NCBI GenBank assembly: GCA_002686295.1
Contig: NZBB01000016.1
Coordinates: forward strand, 1-19,211
DNA: 19,211 nt
Reading direction: 5' to 3'
DNA from: Candidatus Woesearchaeota archaeon
GTDB lineage: Archaea; Nanobdellota; Nanobdellia; Woesearchaeales; GCA-2686295
Shown one piece after another: positions 1 to 6,588 of the stretch. The notes below the pieces were generated by a model. The model was not told where the DNA came from and did no database searches. It saw only the letters and a list, made by a program, of their open reading frames with translations. Position numbers and translations under genes: made by a program. Each line of letters starts with the position of its first letter. The first letter of the stretch is position 1.

Positions 1-60
1 ACCACCACAATTAAATGTGGGGATTTGTTTTAAAGAAGAGTCCCCCCGCCCAGATTTGAA

Positions 61-118
61 TTCCCCAACCCAAGGCTTTGGCCTTGCTTTTTTAATAAAG
101 CTTTTTTCTAAAAGGTTT
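61..118 (-). other. tRNA-Tyr intron 2 (T arm, between 53 and 54)
   Basis: This 58-nt insert separates the 5' half of the T stem (CCCGG, 123-119) from the T loop (TTCAAAT, 60-54). A relaxed bulge-helix-bulge fits the boundaries. The central helix is CCCC (124-121) with GGGG (66-63). The 3-nt bulges are GG|A (120-118) and AA|T (62-60). The inner helix is AACC (117-114) with GGTT (70-67). The outer helix is absent. Inside, two hairpins form (71-76 with 81-86, and 86-90 with 97-101, which share one base). Confidence 0.8.
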
Positions 119-134
119 CCGGGGACCTTTCGGT

Positions 135-184
135 CTCGACTGTCTGAATTTCATCCATTCTCAAATGAGATAGTCGTTCAGAAT
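135..184 (-). other. tRNA-Tyr intron 1 (anticodon loop, canonical 37/38 site)
   Basis: This 50-nt insert sits between G37 (185) and A38 (134). An internal helix pairs TCTGAA (182-177) with TTCAGA (148-143). Three-nt bulges AG|A can be placed at both junctions. The central 4-bp helix (CTGT with GTCG) holds one mismatch and two wobble pairs, so the bulge-helix-bulge motif is imperfect. Confidence 0.8.
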
Positions 185-250
185 CTACAGCCGAACGCTC
201 TAGCCGCTGAGCTACGGGGGGTTTTGATGACTCGCTAAAACACAACTTTG

Positions 251-258
251 TTTATAAA
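251..258 (-). promoter_or_regulatory. TATA box of tRNA-Tyr
   Basis: TTTATAAA lies about 30 nt before the 5' end of the tRNA. It sits between the tRNA and the stop codon of the next gene (292), so the tRNA probably has its own promoter. Confidence 0.55.
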
Positions 259-291
259 ATTTACTATAAAATCTATTATTGAAAATATTGT

Positions 292-1980
292 TTAAAGCTT
301 TTTATTTTGTACGAATTTTCTTTCTAATCCATTCAGGAATTTTATTTTAATCGACTTATTTGAAGTCTCAATTACAAAACCAAATTCATTAAAAGACGGA
401 TGTCTTATGAACATACCTTCCTCATATGATCCTTTTTGGTTATATTCTAAGATTTTGTCAGCTTTATATCCTATTCCTTCTACTTTTGCAACTTGTTTTG
501 CAATGTTTGTTCCCTTCAAATCATTATAAGCATAATTTAAAATTAAACCGGTTGAATCTATTAATAGTGGAGCATACAAATTAGATATTTCTTTTGAATC
601 AGATATTTTTGCTTTTAGAACTTCTTGATTCAATAGTTTCAACAAATTATTGAATGGTTTTCTTTCAATTGAACGATATCTTTCAGGTTTATAAAGTTTA
701 TAATGAAACTCTTTATAAGGAATTTTGATTTTATTTAATTCATTGTTTAATTCATATAATTCTTTAGTTATCTTCTTTGCTTCATTTTCATTTATAATAC
801 CATATCTTAATTTAGCAATAGAATCAATCACGCTCTTAGAAATGTAATTGCTAACTTTCTCAGAGATAACTAGTAAATTTTCAATGGAATCCATATTTTT
901 TTTATAAAAATTATTCTCAATATTCATTAATTCTTGAAAGAAATAATCCTTGTTTTTATCAGTTAATTTACTAATAGCAGACAATGTTCTTGGAGCTATA
1001 GTAATATTTTGTTTACTTAATTCTTTAGAAATATACTCACACAAAACATCTAAACTTTTGAAACCAATCTGTGTCTGTACAAAAGAAAGTTTTTTTGAAA
1101 GATCTTTTTTGCTAACTAAATTGTAGAAATATTTGCTTGTTAAATCTTCTATTGATAAATTATTGATTAATTCTTCTGTTTTTTCATAAAGATTCCTGTT
1201 GACTGTTCGCGCATCACTTGCATGTAATCTATCCCATACCTGACTAATGCTTGTATTAGTATGTTTTACCAAAAACTGATTTCTACTTTCCATATTTTTA
1301 AAATTCTTCCCATATTTTAATTTAATACGATCACTTAAAGTTTTAATTAATGATTTGTACTCTTTTATGTTTACTCTTGAAGAATTATTTGTTTTTTCGA
1401 AATAATGATTATTAAGTCTGATTCTCTTCTCTTTTATTTGAGATCTCAAAATTCTCAATCTTTTAAGAGCCCAGCCAGAAAAATATTTTTTCTTTGTTAA
1501 AGGTCTTAATGCTTCTCTAAAAGAGTGTGTTTCAATTTTTTCATTATTATCACTAATCATCTTAGAATAGAATTCTTGTCTTAATGCATTAGTTTTGAAA
1601 ACAAGATTATAATTCTCTTTTATTATTGAATCAGTTGAACTAATTATATTTCTAATGCTTTCTAATCCAACAAGTTTTCCAATTACTTCATTAGGAATCC
1701 TCATTTTATTTTTTGCTTTTTTTTCAAAAAGAGAATCTATGAAAGAATCTATTACCTTATGAGTGTTTGTTTTTTCACCTGAAATATATTTCATAAATGT
1801 TCTTTCTTTTACTTTTAAGTTTTTATTTTCTTTTGAAGCTTTGAAATATATGTATCTGACTTGATCTTTTAAATAAGGTAATTCATGAACATCAAAAAAT
1901 AATTCTTCAATTTTATCTTTAAGATTATTCTTAAAACTGTGAAAGTTAGAGTCGCTTATAATTCTATCCAATGAATTCAT
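292..1980 (-). CDS. Unrecognised 562-aa lysine-rich protein
   Basis: I do not recognise this gene. It encodes a soluble, mostly helical, Lys/Asn/Glu-rich protein with no signal peptide or membrane segment. Two stretches resemble each other, roughly residues 53-80 (with ERTFMKYISG) and 330-355 (with APRTLSAISK): both read N-[LI]-x-[VI]-x-x-R-T-[FL] followed by a helix. A looser third copy may lie near 238-260. These could be helix-turn-helix-like units. The last ~45 residues (G-M-F-I-R-H-P-S-F-N-E-F-G then a hydrophobic/basic strand pattern) look like a small SH3-like barrel of the kind found at UvrD C-termini. A TATA box sits 25 nt before the ATG, so it is probably leaderless and monocistronic. 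It lies next to tRNA-Tyr, but no integrase or att repeat was seen. Confidence 0.8.
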   Translation of the reverse strand: MNSLDRIISDSNFHSFKNNLKDKIEELFFDVHELPYLKDQVRYIYFKASKENKNLKVKERTFMKYISGEKTNTHKVIDSFIDSLFEKKAKNKMRIPNEVIGKLVGLESIRNIISSTDSIIKENYNLVFKTNALRQEFYSKMISDNNEKIETHSFREALRPLTKKKYFSGWALKRLRILRSQIKEKRIRLNNHYFEKTNNSSRVNIKEYKSLIKTLSDRIKLKYGKNFKNMESRNQFLVKHTNTSISQVWDRLHASDARTVNRNLYEKTEELINNLSIEDLTSKYFYNLVSKKDLSKKLSFVQTQIGFKSLDVLCEYISKELSKQNITIAPRTLSAISKLTDKNKDYFFQELMNIENNFYKKNMDSIENLLVISEKVSNYISKSVIDSIAKLRYGIINENEAKKITKELYELNNELNKIKIPYKEFHYKLYKPERYRSIERKPFNNLLKLLNQEVLKAKISDSKEISNLYAPLLIDSTGLILNYAYNDLKGTNIAKQVAKVEGIGYKADKILEYNQKGSYEEGMFIRHPSFNEFGFVIETSNKSIKIKFLNGLERKFVQNKKL

Positions 1981-1998
1981 AAAAATAGAAAGTAAAAT

Positions 1999-2009
1999 AT
2001 ATTTATAAA
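1999..2009 (-). promoter_or_regulatory. TATA box of the 562-aa gene
   Basis: On the minus strand the sequence reads GTTTATAAATAT, centred about 25 nt before the ATG at 1980. That spacing fits a leaderless transcript. Confidence 0.5.
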
Positions 2010-2027
2010 CATTCAGACAAATAATTA

Positions 2028-2047
2028 ATTTTTTAAAATTAAAAAAT
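2028..2047 (-). terminator. AT-only inverted repeat after the glycosyltransferase operon
   Basis: A perfect 9-bp inverted repeat (ATTTTTTAA, AA, TTAAAAAAT) follows the last gene of the 4285-2090 operon. In the transcript it supplies U runs, so it could end that transcript. Being pure A/T, it could also be chance. Confidence 0.35.
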
Positions 2048-2089
2048 ATTCTGGTCTTTGTTGTTTCTTTATTTTAATTATAAAATTCA

Positions 2090-2212
2090 TTATCTTTTTT
2101 CAATTTTATAATTGCAGGAAGTACATTTCCAGAATTCAAATACATCGTTTTTAAAAGAGAAAGGTACTAAATCTCCATCTTCACATTTTGGGCATTTTGG
2201 AAAAAATGACAT
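2090..2212 (-). CDS. 40-aa zinc-ribbon protein
   Basis: A short ORF that starts MSFFPKCPKCEDGDL and ends in a CTSC pair. Cysteines C7, C10, C30 and C33 form two CxxC knuckles 19 residues apart, a minimal zinc ribbon that would bind one Zn(II). The ATG lies 4 nt after the TAA of the preceding gene (2217-2219), so it is the third gene of the glycosyltransferase operon. Such miniature ribbons often bind nucleic acid or protein partners, but nothing here fixes the role. The paired CxxC spacing and operonic position argue it is real despite its size. Confidence 0.7.
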   Translation of the reverse strand: MSFFPKCPKCEDGDLVPFSFKNDVFEFWKCTSCNYKIEKR

Positions 2213-2216
2213 TTTA

Positions 2217-2768
2217 TTACTTGTTTTTTATTTTTCTATCAATTGTTTGAATTGATTGTTTATTTTTGTAAATTATTATTCCAGGTATTGTATTAACTTT
2301 TCTTTTATTTTTTAATGCAGATAATAATTCATAGGTTGTTTCTTCGGCCTCGCCTTTTATATGGTAATCAATATAATTTGAATTTCCCTGTGGGGTTTGA
2401 ACTCCTCCAGTAATTATTATTTTATCTGGTGCTTTTTGTTTAATTTTTTCTATTAATTTCAAACTAAATAATTGATTAGGGGCCATTATAGAAAAAGCAA
2501 TAATTTTACTTTTTGATGCTAAGACTTCTTCTACACATTTATTCAATTCTTTTTTTAGAAAGCCAGGTAATTTCCATATAAAATTAGTTTTTATAGTCCA
2601 ATAATCTTTTTTTGTTGAATTATTATAAATTTTTATGTTAAAATCTATAACTTTTGTTTTTAATTTTTTAGATTTAAGAAATTCCGAAATATAAGCAATT
2701 CCTATTGGAGGAAATTTAACATCCCAAAAAGGACAAATTACAAATAATATATCTACGTTTTTTTTCAT
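2217..2768 (-). CDS. Stand-alone B12-binding-like domain (truncated radical SAM family)
   Basis: The 183 residues match the N-terminal cobalamin-binding (Rossmann) domain typical of B12-dependent radical SAM proteins. It starts with a strand and the loop FPPIGIAYISEFLKSKKLKT, then VIDFN, a central IIAFSIMAPNQ strand, IIITGGVQ, and a GEAEET segment that normally precedes the radical SAM core. The protein stops after GIIIYKNKQ, just where the radical SAM barrel should begin. No CxxxCxxC motif follows in any frame before the next gene at 2212. The B12-ligand signature DxHxxG is not visible. It lies 5 nt downstream of the glycosyltransferase stop. It is either a natural single-domain relative or a remnant. 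Confidence 0.7.
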   Translation of the reverse strand: MKKNVDILFVICPFWDVKFPPIGIAYISEFLKSKKLKTKVIDFNIKIYNNSTKKDYWTIKTNFIWKLPGFLKKELNKCVEEVLASKSKIIAFSIMAPNQLFSLKLIEKIKQKAPDKIIITGGVQTPQGNSNYIDYHIKGEAEETTYELLSALKNKRKVNTIPGIIIYKNKQSIQTIDRKIKNK

Positions 2769-2773
2769 TTTAA

Positions 2774-4285
2774 TTAAGTGTATTTATATAAATAAGATTC
2801 GGTCTTTGCATTTAATATTATTGTCTTGTTATATTTAAAGTTATTATTTAAAATATTGTATATTTTATCAAAATTATTTTTATAAGGATATCTACTACAA
2901 ACAAGACCTATATGCTCAAATAATTCTGTTTTTTCTGGTATTTTGTTTTGTTTTGAAATTAGAATTACTTCAATATTCTCAATAGAAAATTTTTCTTCAG
3001 TGTTAGGACTTATTTCTTCAAAAAGAAAACATGGTTCAATAAATCTTTTATCTTTTTCATACATAAGAGAATATAAATCAATTAAATATGCATCAAAAAA
3101 AGTTTCAGAAATAACAACGTATGTATTTGTTAAATTATCTAATTCTAAAAACATATTTTCAAAATATAATTTTTCGTTTTTTTGATTAAAACTTTCATAG
3201 AGAAAAATTGATTGCATTATTAGGACAAAAAATATTCCTATTACTAAAAATTTATTAGCTTTTTTATTGGAACTTTCTTTTATTCCCAACCCAATTATAA
3301 TTGTAAAAAAAGAAACTAAAGGAAGTAAATATCTTATTTGTTTGTTTGGTATAATTAATAATAAAATTATTGGGGTTATTATTGCTAAAATTATATAACT
3401 TTTTTTTTTATACTTTTTTAACAAAATCATCATAGACATTATTAACAATAGTGTTAATATAAATCCTAAAAAATTAAATGATATTGCTTTTGGATAAAAT
3501 ATTAATGATTCTTTACTAAGAATATTTGGTAATGATCCTTGTTCTCCAAGTTCTTCATAATTAATTGTTATATGTCCTCCAATTTGATCTAAATTCGGAC
3601 TATACCAAAGTAACATAAAAGATATTGCGATTAAAAAAAATAAAATAATATTATTCTTGTTACTCCAAACACGTTTATCTTTTTTATTTAACATAAAATA
3701 AATTATCAGTATTGGCATAATATAAAATAAAAATGAGAATTTAATTAACATTCCAATACCAAAACTAATGCCTGTTAAAATAGAGAATTTTTTATTCTTA
3801 AAGTTTTCAGATTTAAGAAATAAATATAATGTTAATGGAATCATACTGGACAAACCATTTTCTAAAGCCAATTCTCTTGTTAAAATAAAATATCCAGGTA
3901 TAAAGAAAAGTATTATTGATGAGTATATGGCTGTTTTTTTATCAAATAATTTTTCAGCTAATAAATATGTTGAAATTATTGTAAGTGCAAAGAAAATATT
4001 GTTAACAAATAAAATTCCAAAAATACTTTTACCAAAACTGATGATAAATATCGTTGACAAAAGATAATATATTGGAGCATATTTTGTTTTTTCCCAAAAC
4101 TCAATCATATTTAAGAAGTTCTCTGTCAACATAAAATGTCCTTTTAAGACTTCTGTATAATGTAATGATTCTTCAATATAGTTGCTTACAGGTAGTTTAG
4201 CATTTATTGTTATAGTGGTTGTAATTAATATTTGAATTAATATTAAAACTATAAATATAAATTTGTGTTCACTTTTAATCCTCAT
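2774..4285 (-). CDS. GT-C fold glycosyltransferase (GT39/ArnT-like)
   Basis: A 503-aa polytopic membrane protein with one N-terminal helix (about residues 9-28), a first external loop holding acidic residues (NYIEESLHY, then EFWEKTKYAP), and roughly nine more hydrophobic helices. A hydrophilic, partly globular C-terminal tail starts near residue 370. The loop order and the segment TRELALENGLSS are characteristic of the dolichyl-phosphate-mannose protein mannosyltransferase/ArnT superfamily, which uses lipid-linked sugars on the outer membrane face. The usual D-E/D-D of the first loop appears as E-E. It is first gene of a three-gene operon, with a TATA box 26 nt before the ATG. Sugar and acceptor are unknown. 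Confidence 0.75.
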   Translation of the reverse strand: MRIKSEHKFIFIVLILIQILITTTITINAKLPVSNYIEESLHYTEVLKGHFMLTENFLNMIEFWEKTKYAPIYYLLSTIFIISFGKSIFGILFVNNIFFALTIISTYLLAEKLFDKKTAIYSSIILFFIPGYFILTRELALENGLSSMIPLTLYLFLKSENFKNKKFSILTGISFGIGMLIKFSFLFYIMPILIIYFMLNKKDKRVWSNKNNIILFFLIAISFMLLWYSPNLDQIGGHITINYEELGEQGSLPNILSKESLIFYPKAISFNFLGFILTLLLIMSMMILLKKYKKKSYIILAIITPIILLLIIPNKQIRYLLPLVSFFTIIIGLGIKESSNKKANKFLVIGIFFVLIMQSIFLYESFNQKNEKLYFENMFLELDNLTNTYVVISETFFDAYLIDLYSLMYEKDKRFIEPCFLFEEISPNTEEKFSIENIEVILISKQNKIPEKTELFEHIGLVCSRYPYKNNFDKIYNILNNNFKYNKTIILNAKTESYLYKYT

Positions 4286-4305
4286 TTTATATATTTTTAG
4301 TTTAA

Positions 4306-4316
4306 TTTATATAAAG
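4306..4316 (-). promoter_or_regulatory. TATA box of the glycosyltransferase operon
   Basis: TTTATATAAAT on the minus strand, centred about 26 nt before the ATG at 4285. Confidence 0.5.
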
Positions 4317-4539
4317 TTTTTTAGAAATTTCAGTTTTTTTTTTTTTTTTTTTAAAGTTTCATGTTAACTTTATTAAGTAAAAATCTTTGCATAAATATTT
4401 TTAGTTATATTAATAGTTGAGTTTAATTTAAAAGAATTTATTTTTTCATGAACTTTTTTATTTTTTTCTGAATTTGGATAAACCATGCACATTTTCATAT
4501 CATATTCTGCTCGTTCTTTTTCATTGTATTTTCACAAAG
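4317..4539. other. Gene-poor stretch with a 19-nt T tract
   Basis: Between the divergent glycosyltransferase and the 74-aa gene there is a run of 19 T (4334-4352). Beyond it lies a weak minus-strand ORF at 4373-4498. No other gene-like signal was seen. The T tract follows no plus-strand gene, so it is not an obvious terminator. Confidence 0.6.
4373..4498 (-). pseudogene. Possible 41-aa ORF or gene relic
   Basis: An ORF starting ATG-AAA-ATG-TGC encodes MKMCMVYPNSEKNKKVHEK and then a basic, Asn/Ile-rich tail. The open frame continues upstream without a start codon for 12 codons (K-Y-N-E-K-E-R-A-E-Y-D) before a stop. The charged composition is more protein-like than the AT-rich surroundings, but there is no TATA box or SD at a useful distance. 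It could be a decayed remnant or chance. Confidence 0.25.
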
Positions 4540-4547
4540 TTTATATT
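4540..4547 (+). promoter_or_regulatory. TATA box of the 74-aa membrane protein
   Basis: TTTATATT centred 27 nt before the ATG at 4570, the usual spacing in this window. Confidence 0.5.
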
Positions 4548-4569
4548 ACCCAAATATTAGTTTGTTTTT

Positions 4570-4794
4570 ATGTATAAAAAAGTATTACGATATGAAACTT
4601 TTATTATTGTTGGTTTTTCAATTACTTTTCTTTCTTTTTTCAATGTTATTGGCATAACTAATATTCCTAGTGATTTATTTTGGACTCTTGCAGGATTGGG
4701 CCTTATTGTTGAAGGGTTTATTGAGCGTATTAAATGGAAAAACAAAAAAGAAAGACTTTTGCATAAAGATAAACAGTTAATGTTTAATCGTTAA
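4570..4794 (+). CDS. Small two-helix membrane protein (74 aa)
   Basis: I do not recognise a family. Residues about 10-30 and 36-53 form two hydrophobic helices joined by a short N-I-P-S-D loop. A strongly basic tail (RIKWKNKKERLLHKDKQ) should face the cytoplasm. A correctly spaced TATA box supports the start. It converges on the arginase-like gene with 9 nt between stops. An antisense ORF over 4557-4745 has no such support. Confidence 0.6.
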   Translation: MYKKVLRYETFIIVGFSITFLSFFNVIGITNIPSDLFWTLAGLGLIVEGFIERIKWKNKKERLLHKDKQLMFNR

Positions 4795-4803
4795 GTTTAA
4801 TTG

Positions 4804-5472
4804 TTAAGCTAACTCAACTATTAGTTTTTCAGCTGTTTTTATTGTTTTTTCTTCAGCTTCTTTTTTTATGCCTGTGATATCTGCAGTCTTGAAATTCTTT
4901 AATAGTCTGATTCTTTGGATAAAATATATTAGTTGTCTGGTTGTTAAACCGCCTGGTTTTTGAGATATTACATCAGGAGCAAAAGCAGGATCTAAAACAT
5001 TTAGATTAATAGATAAAAACAGAGATTTTCCGTTTCTCGCAACACTCATTATTGAATCACAAACATCTCTTTTTCCATCTATAGCTATCTCTTTCATATT
5101 ATAGTATTTTATTTTGTGTTTTTTTACAATGAATTGTTGCTCTTTTGTCCAGTTTCTTATTCCTATCAATATTATGTTTTCAGAACAGGAGTGTCTGTTG
5201 ATATTTTCTAAGAAATCCGGTGGATTTGCAGTGAATATTATTATCTTAGAATCATGCCCTATAGCTTTGAAGAAAACATCTGTTAGTGGCTTAGAGCTTA
5301 TATAAGTCGTTTTATAGTCTTGAGATATTTTTACTTCAGGATTTTCTTTTGTTATTTCTATCTCTTCCTGATTCATCACAACTATTCTTCCATCTTCATT
5401 CAACTTAGTTCTGTTAAATTCTTTAGAAATTTTTTCAGCTACTTTGTCGCCTTTTATTCTTACTAAGTGCAT
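4804..5472 (-). CDS. Arginase/ureohydrolase-fold protein lacking metal ligands
   Basis: The C-terminal half follows the ureohydrolase family: IILIGIRNWTKEQQ, then SINLNVLDPAFAP (154-166), KPGGLTTRQ (172-180) and TADIT (197-201). The family signature SxDxDxxDP, whose two Asp bind manganese, reads S-I-N-L-N-V-L-D-P, so both ligands are Asn (N156, N158). The DAHxD ligand motif appears as T-A-N-P-P-D near residue 81. No N-terminal GGDH segment is present and the protein is short (222 versus about 300 aa). It therefore looks like a non-catalytic member. Its ATG (5470-5472) lies inside the end of the upstream mutase-like gene (stop 5463-5465), which implies coupled translation. Function is unknown. 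Confidence 0.75.
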   Translation of the reverse strand: MHLVRIKGDKVAEKISKEFNRTKLNEDGRIVVMNQEEIEITKENPEVKISQDYKTTYISSKPLTDVFFKAIGHDSKIIIFTANPPDFLENINRHSCSENIILIGIRNWTKEQQFIVKKHKIKYYNMKEIAIDGKRDVCDSIMSVARNGKSLFLSINLNVLDPAFAPDVISQKPGGLTTRQLIYFIQRIRLLKNFKTADITGIKKEAEEKTIKTAEKLIVELA

Positions 5473-6110
5473 TTTACTTCATATTCAAAATAGTCATCCC
5501 ATGGATTCTCTATCAGAGTCATTTTTTCTTTTGAAAATTTCTCAAAATATCTTCTGAACGGCCTCATTGAGTTTCCGTGTGCCGATATCCCAACATTAAT
5601 CTTGTTTACTTTGATGAATTTAAGTAAGTCTTTGATGAATGATAACACTCTTTCTTCAACCATTTTCAGACTCTCGCCATTTGGTGGGGGAAAATCATAC
5701 GCTCTATGGTATTTATCATACAGTTCTTCTCCGTTCTTTGCTATGAATGCTTTGTGAGTTAATCCTTGTAAGTCTCCATAGCTCCTCTCTATCATGCGAT
5801 TATCTTCTATTATCATAAAACATTCAGAATGATTTTTGATGACCTTTTTAAGTGTATCTTTTGAACGAGAAAGACTTGTTTCAAAGCCGACATCTATTTT
5901 TTTATCTGAGAGCTTCTTAGCAATTATTTCTGCTTGTTTGATTCCAAAAGGTGTTAGCTTTGAGTCTTTCCAACCAGTAAATATTTTTTTCTTATTAAAA
6001 TAGGTTTGAGCATGCCTAAATAAATATATCTTGCAATTAGTTCTTTTTTCTCTTTTATTCTCTAAAGATTTTTTTTCAACAACTATTTTTTGAAAACCAC
6101 AATTTTTCAT
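5463..6110 (-). CDS. Phosphoglycerate mutase-like histidine phosphatase
   Basis: Branch-1 histidine phosphatase fold. It has LFRHAQT (nucleophile H33), IFTGWKDSKLTPFGIKQAE, TSLSRSKDT, the acid/base MIERSYGDLQG, and ISAHGNSMR carrying the second catalytic His. The FTGWxDxxLT and ERxYGxLQG blocks are those of cofactor-dependent phosphoglycerate mutase (3-PG to 2-PG), so that activity is likely; another phosphatase substrate remains possible. A 26-residue Lys-rich extension with two Cys precedes the first strand. I start at the ATG at 6110 rather than the TTG just before it, because a TATA box lies 26 nt upstream of 6110. It is first of a two-gene operon. Confidence 0.85.
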   Translation of the reverse strand: MKNCGFQKIVVEKKSLENKREKRTNCKIYLFRHAQTYFNKKKIFTGWKDSKLTPFGIKQAEIIAKKLSDKKIDVGFETSLSRSKDTLKKVIKNHSECFMIIEDNRMIERSYGDLQGLTHKAFIAKNGEELYDKYHRAYDFPPPNGESLKMVEERVLSFIKDLLKFIKVNKINVGISAHGNSMRPFRRYFEKFSKEKMTLIENPWDDYFEYEVKCT

Positions 6111-6132
6111 CAATTTTTTTATTCATAAGAAG

Positions 6133-6140
6133 TATTTATA
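6133..6140 (-). promoter_or_regulatory. TATA box of the mutase/arginase-like operon
   Basis: TATAAATA on the minus strand, centred 26 nt before the ATG at 6110. This spacing decides the start codon. Confidence 0.5.
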
Positions 6141-6153
6141 GTTTACCATTAAA

Positions 6154-6161
6154 TTTATATA
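6154..6161 (+). promoter_or_regulatory. TATA box of the 132-aa gene
   Basis: TTTATATA centred 33 nt before the ATG at 6190. This predicts a leader of only a few nt, including an (AAT)n-like run just before the ATG. Confidence 0.45.
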
Positions 6162-6189
6162 TGATTAACTTTTTTTAATAATAATAATA

Positions 6190-6588
6190 ATGGATTTTAA
6201 AAAACGAGCCATCAAAAAAAGTGTATTAAGACATTGGATATCTTTTCCTATAATATATTCTATGATTATTCCTATAATTATATTGGATGTGTTCACAGAG
6301 ATTTTTCACAGAACATGTTTTCTTTTGTATGGTTTACCATATGTTAAAAGATCTAATTATATTAAAATAGATAGGTATAAATTACAATACTTGCCTTTTT
6401 TAGAGAAGGTTGGCTGTTCATTTTGTGGTTATACTAATGGTCTGCTTAATTATGTAACTAAAATAGCTGGGGATACAGAAAAATATTGGTGTGGCATAAA
6501 ACATTCAAAGGGAAATGGTTTTGTTGAACCAAAACACCAAAAAGATTTCTTAGAATATAATGAAGAAGAAGTTTATAAAAAACTTTAA
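6190..6588 (+). CDS. Conserved-looking membrane-associated Cys/His protein (132 aa)
   Basis: A hydrophobic helix spans about residues 18-37, preceded by a basic start (KKRAIKKSVLRHW). The soluble part carries C76-x2-C79 (GCSFCGYTNG) and C101-x3-H105 (WCGIKH), a possible metal site. The segment order RHWISFP, LYGLPYVKRS, CSFCGYTNGLL, TEKYWCGIKH and QKDFLEY recalls a conserved family of about 130 aa that I remember from bacteria; I cannot give a name or function. Its stop overlaps the tfb stop by 3 nt in the shared sequence TTAA (6585-6588). Confidence 0.75.
   Translation: MDFKKRAIKKSVLRHWISFPIIYSMIIPIIILDVFTEIFHRTCFLLYGLPYVKRSNYIKIDRYKLQYLPFLEKVGCSFCGYTNGLLNYVTKIAGDTEKYWCGIKHSKGNGFVEPKHQKDFLEYNEEEVYKKL

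Larger units (their letters stand above)
41..221 (-). tRNA. tRNA-Tyr (anticodon GUA) with two introns
   Basis: Read on the minus strand, the 7-bp acceptor stem pairs 221-215 (CCCCCCG) with 48-42 (CGGGGGG), and 41 gives discriminator A. The D arm has GCTC/GAGC with GG in the loop. The anticodon stem is TTCGG (195-191) with CCGAA (133-129), and the loop CTGTAG carries GTA. The T stem CCCGG (123-119) pairs with CTGGG (53-49) around loop TTCAAAT (60-54). The C1-G72 pair fits archaeal tRNA-Tyr. The mature molecule forms only if two inserts, 184-135 and 118-61, are removed. CCA is not encoded. The isotype is well supported; splice points are predicted from structure. Confidence 0.9.

Noticed and set aside
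1..40. CCACA/TGTGG hairpin near the window edge (5-20)
   Set aside because: A short stem with an AT loop, downstream of the tRNA but without a convincing U run; too little sequence is visible to judge.
17..238. Plus-strand 73-aa ORF over the first 240 nt
   Set aside because: It is the complement of the tRNA-Tyr gene and its introns; the tRNA structure explains the sequence.
41..1980. Integrated element at tRNA-Tyr
   Set aside because: The orphan gene lies next to a tRNA, but there is no integrase, no repeated tRNA 3' end as att site, and the orphan is on the 5' (promoter) side of the tRNA.
2943..4067. Plus-strand ORFs of 80 and 99 aa inside the glycosyltransferase gene
   Set aside because: They are antisense shadows of a long, well-supported membrane protein, with no start signals.
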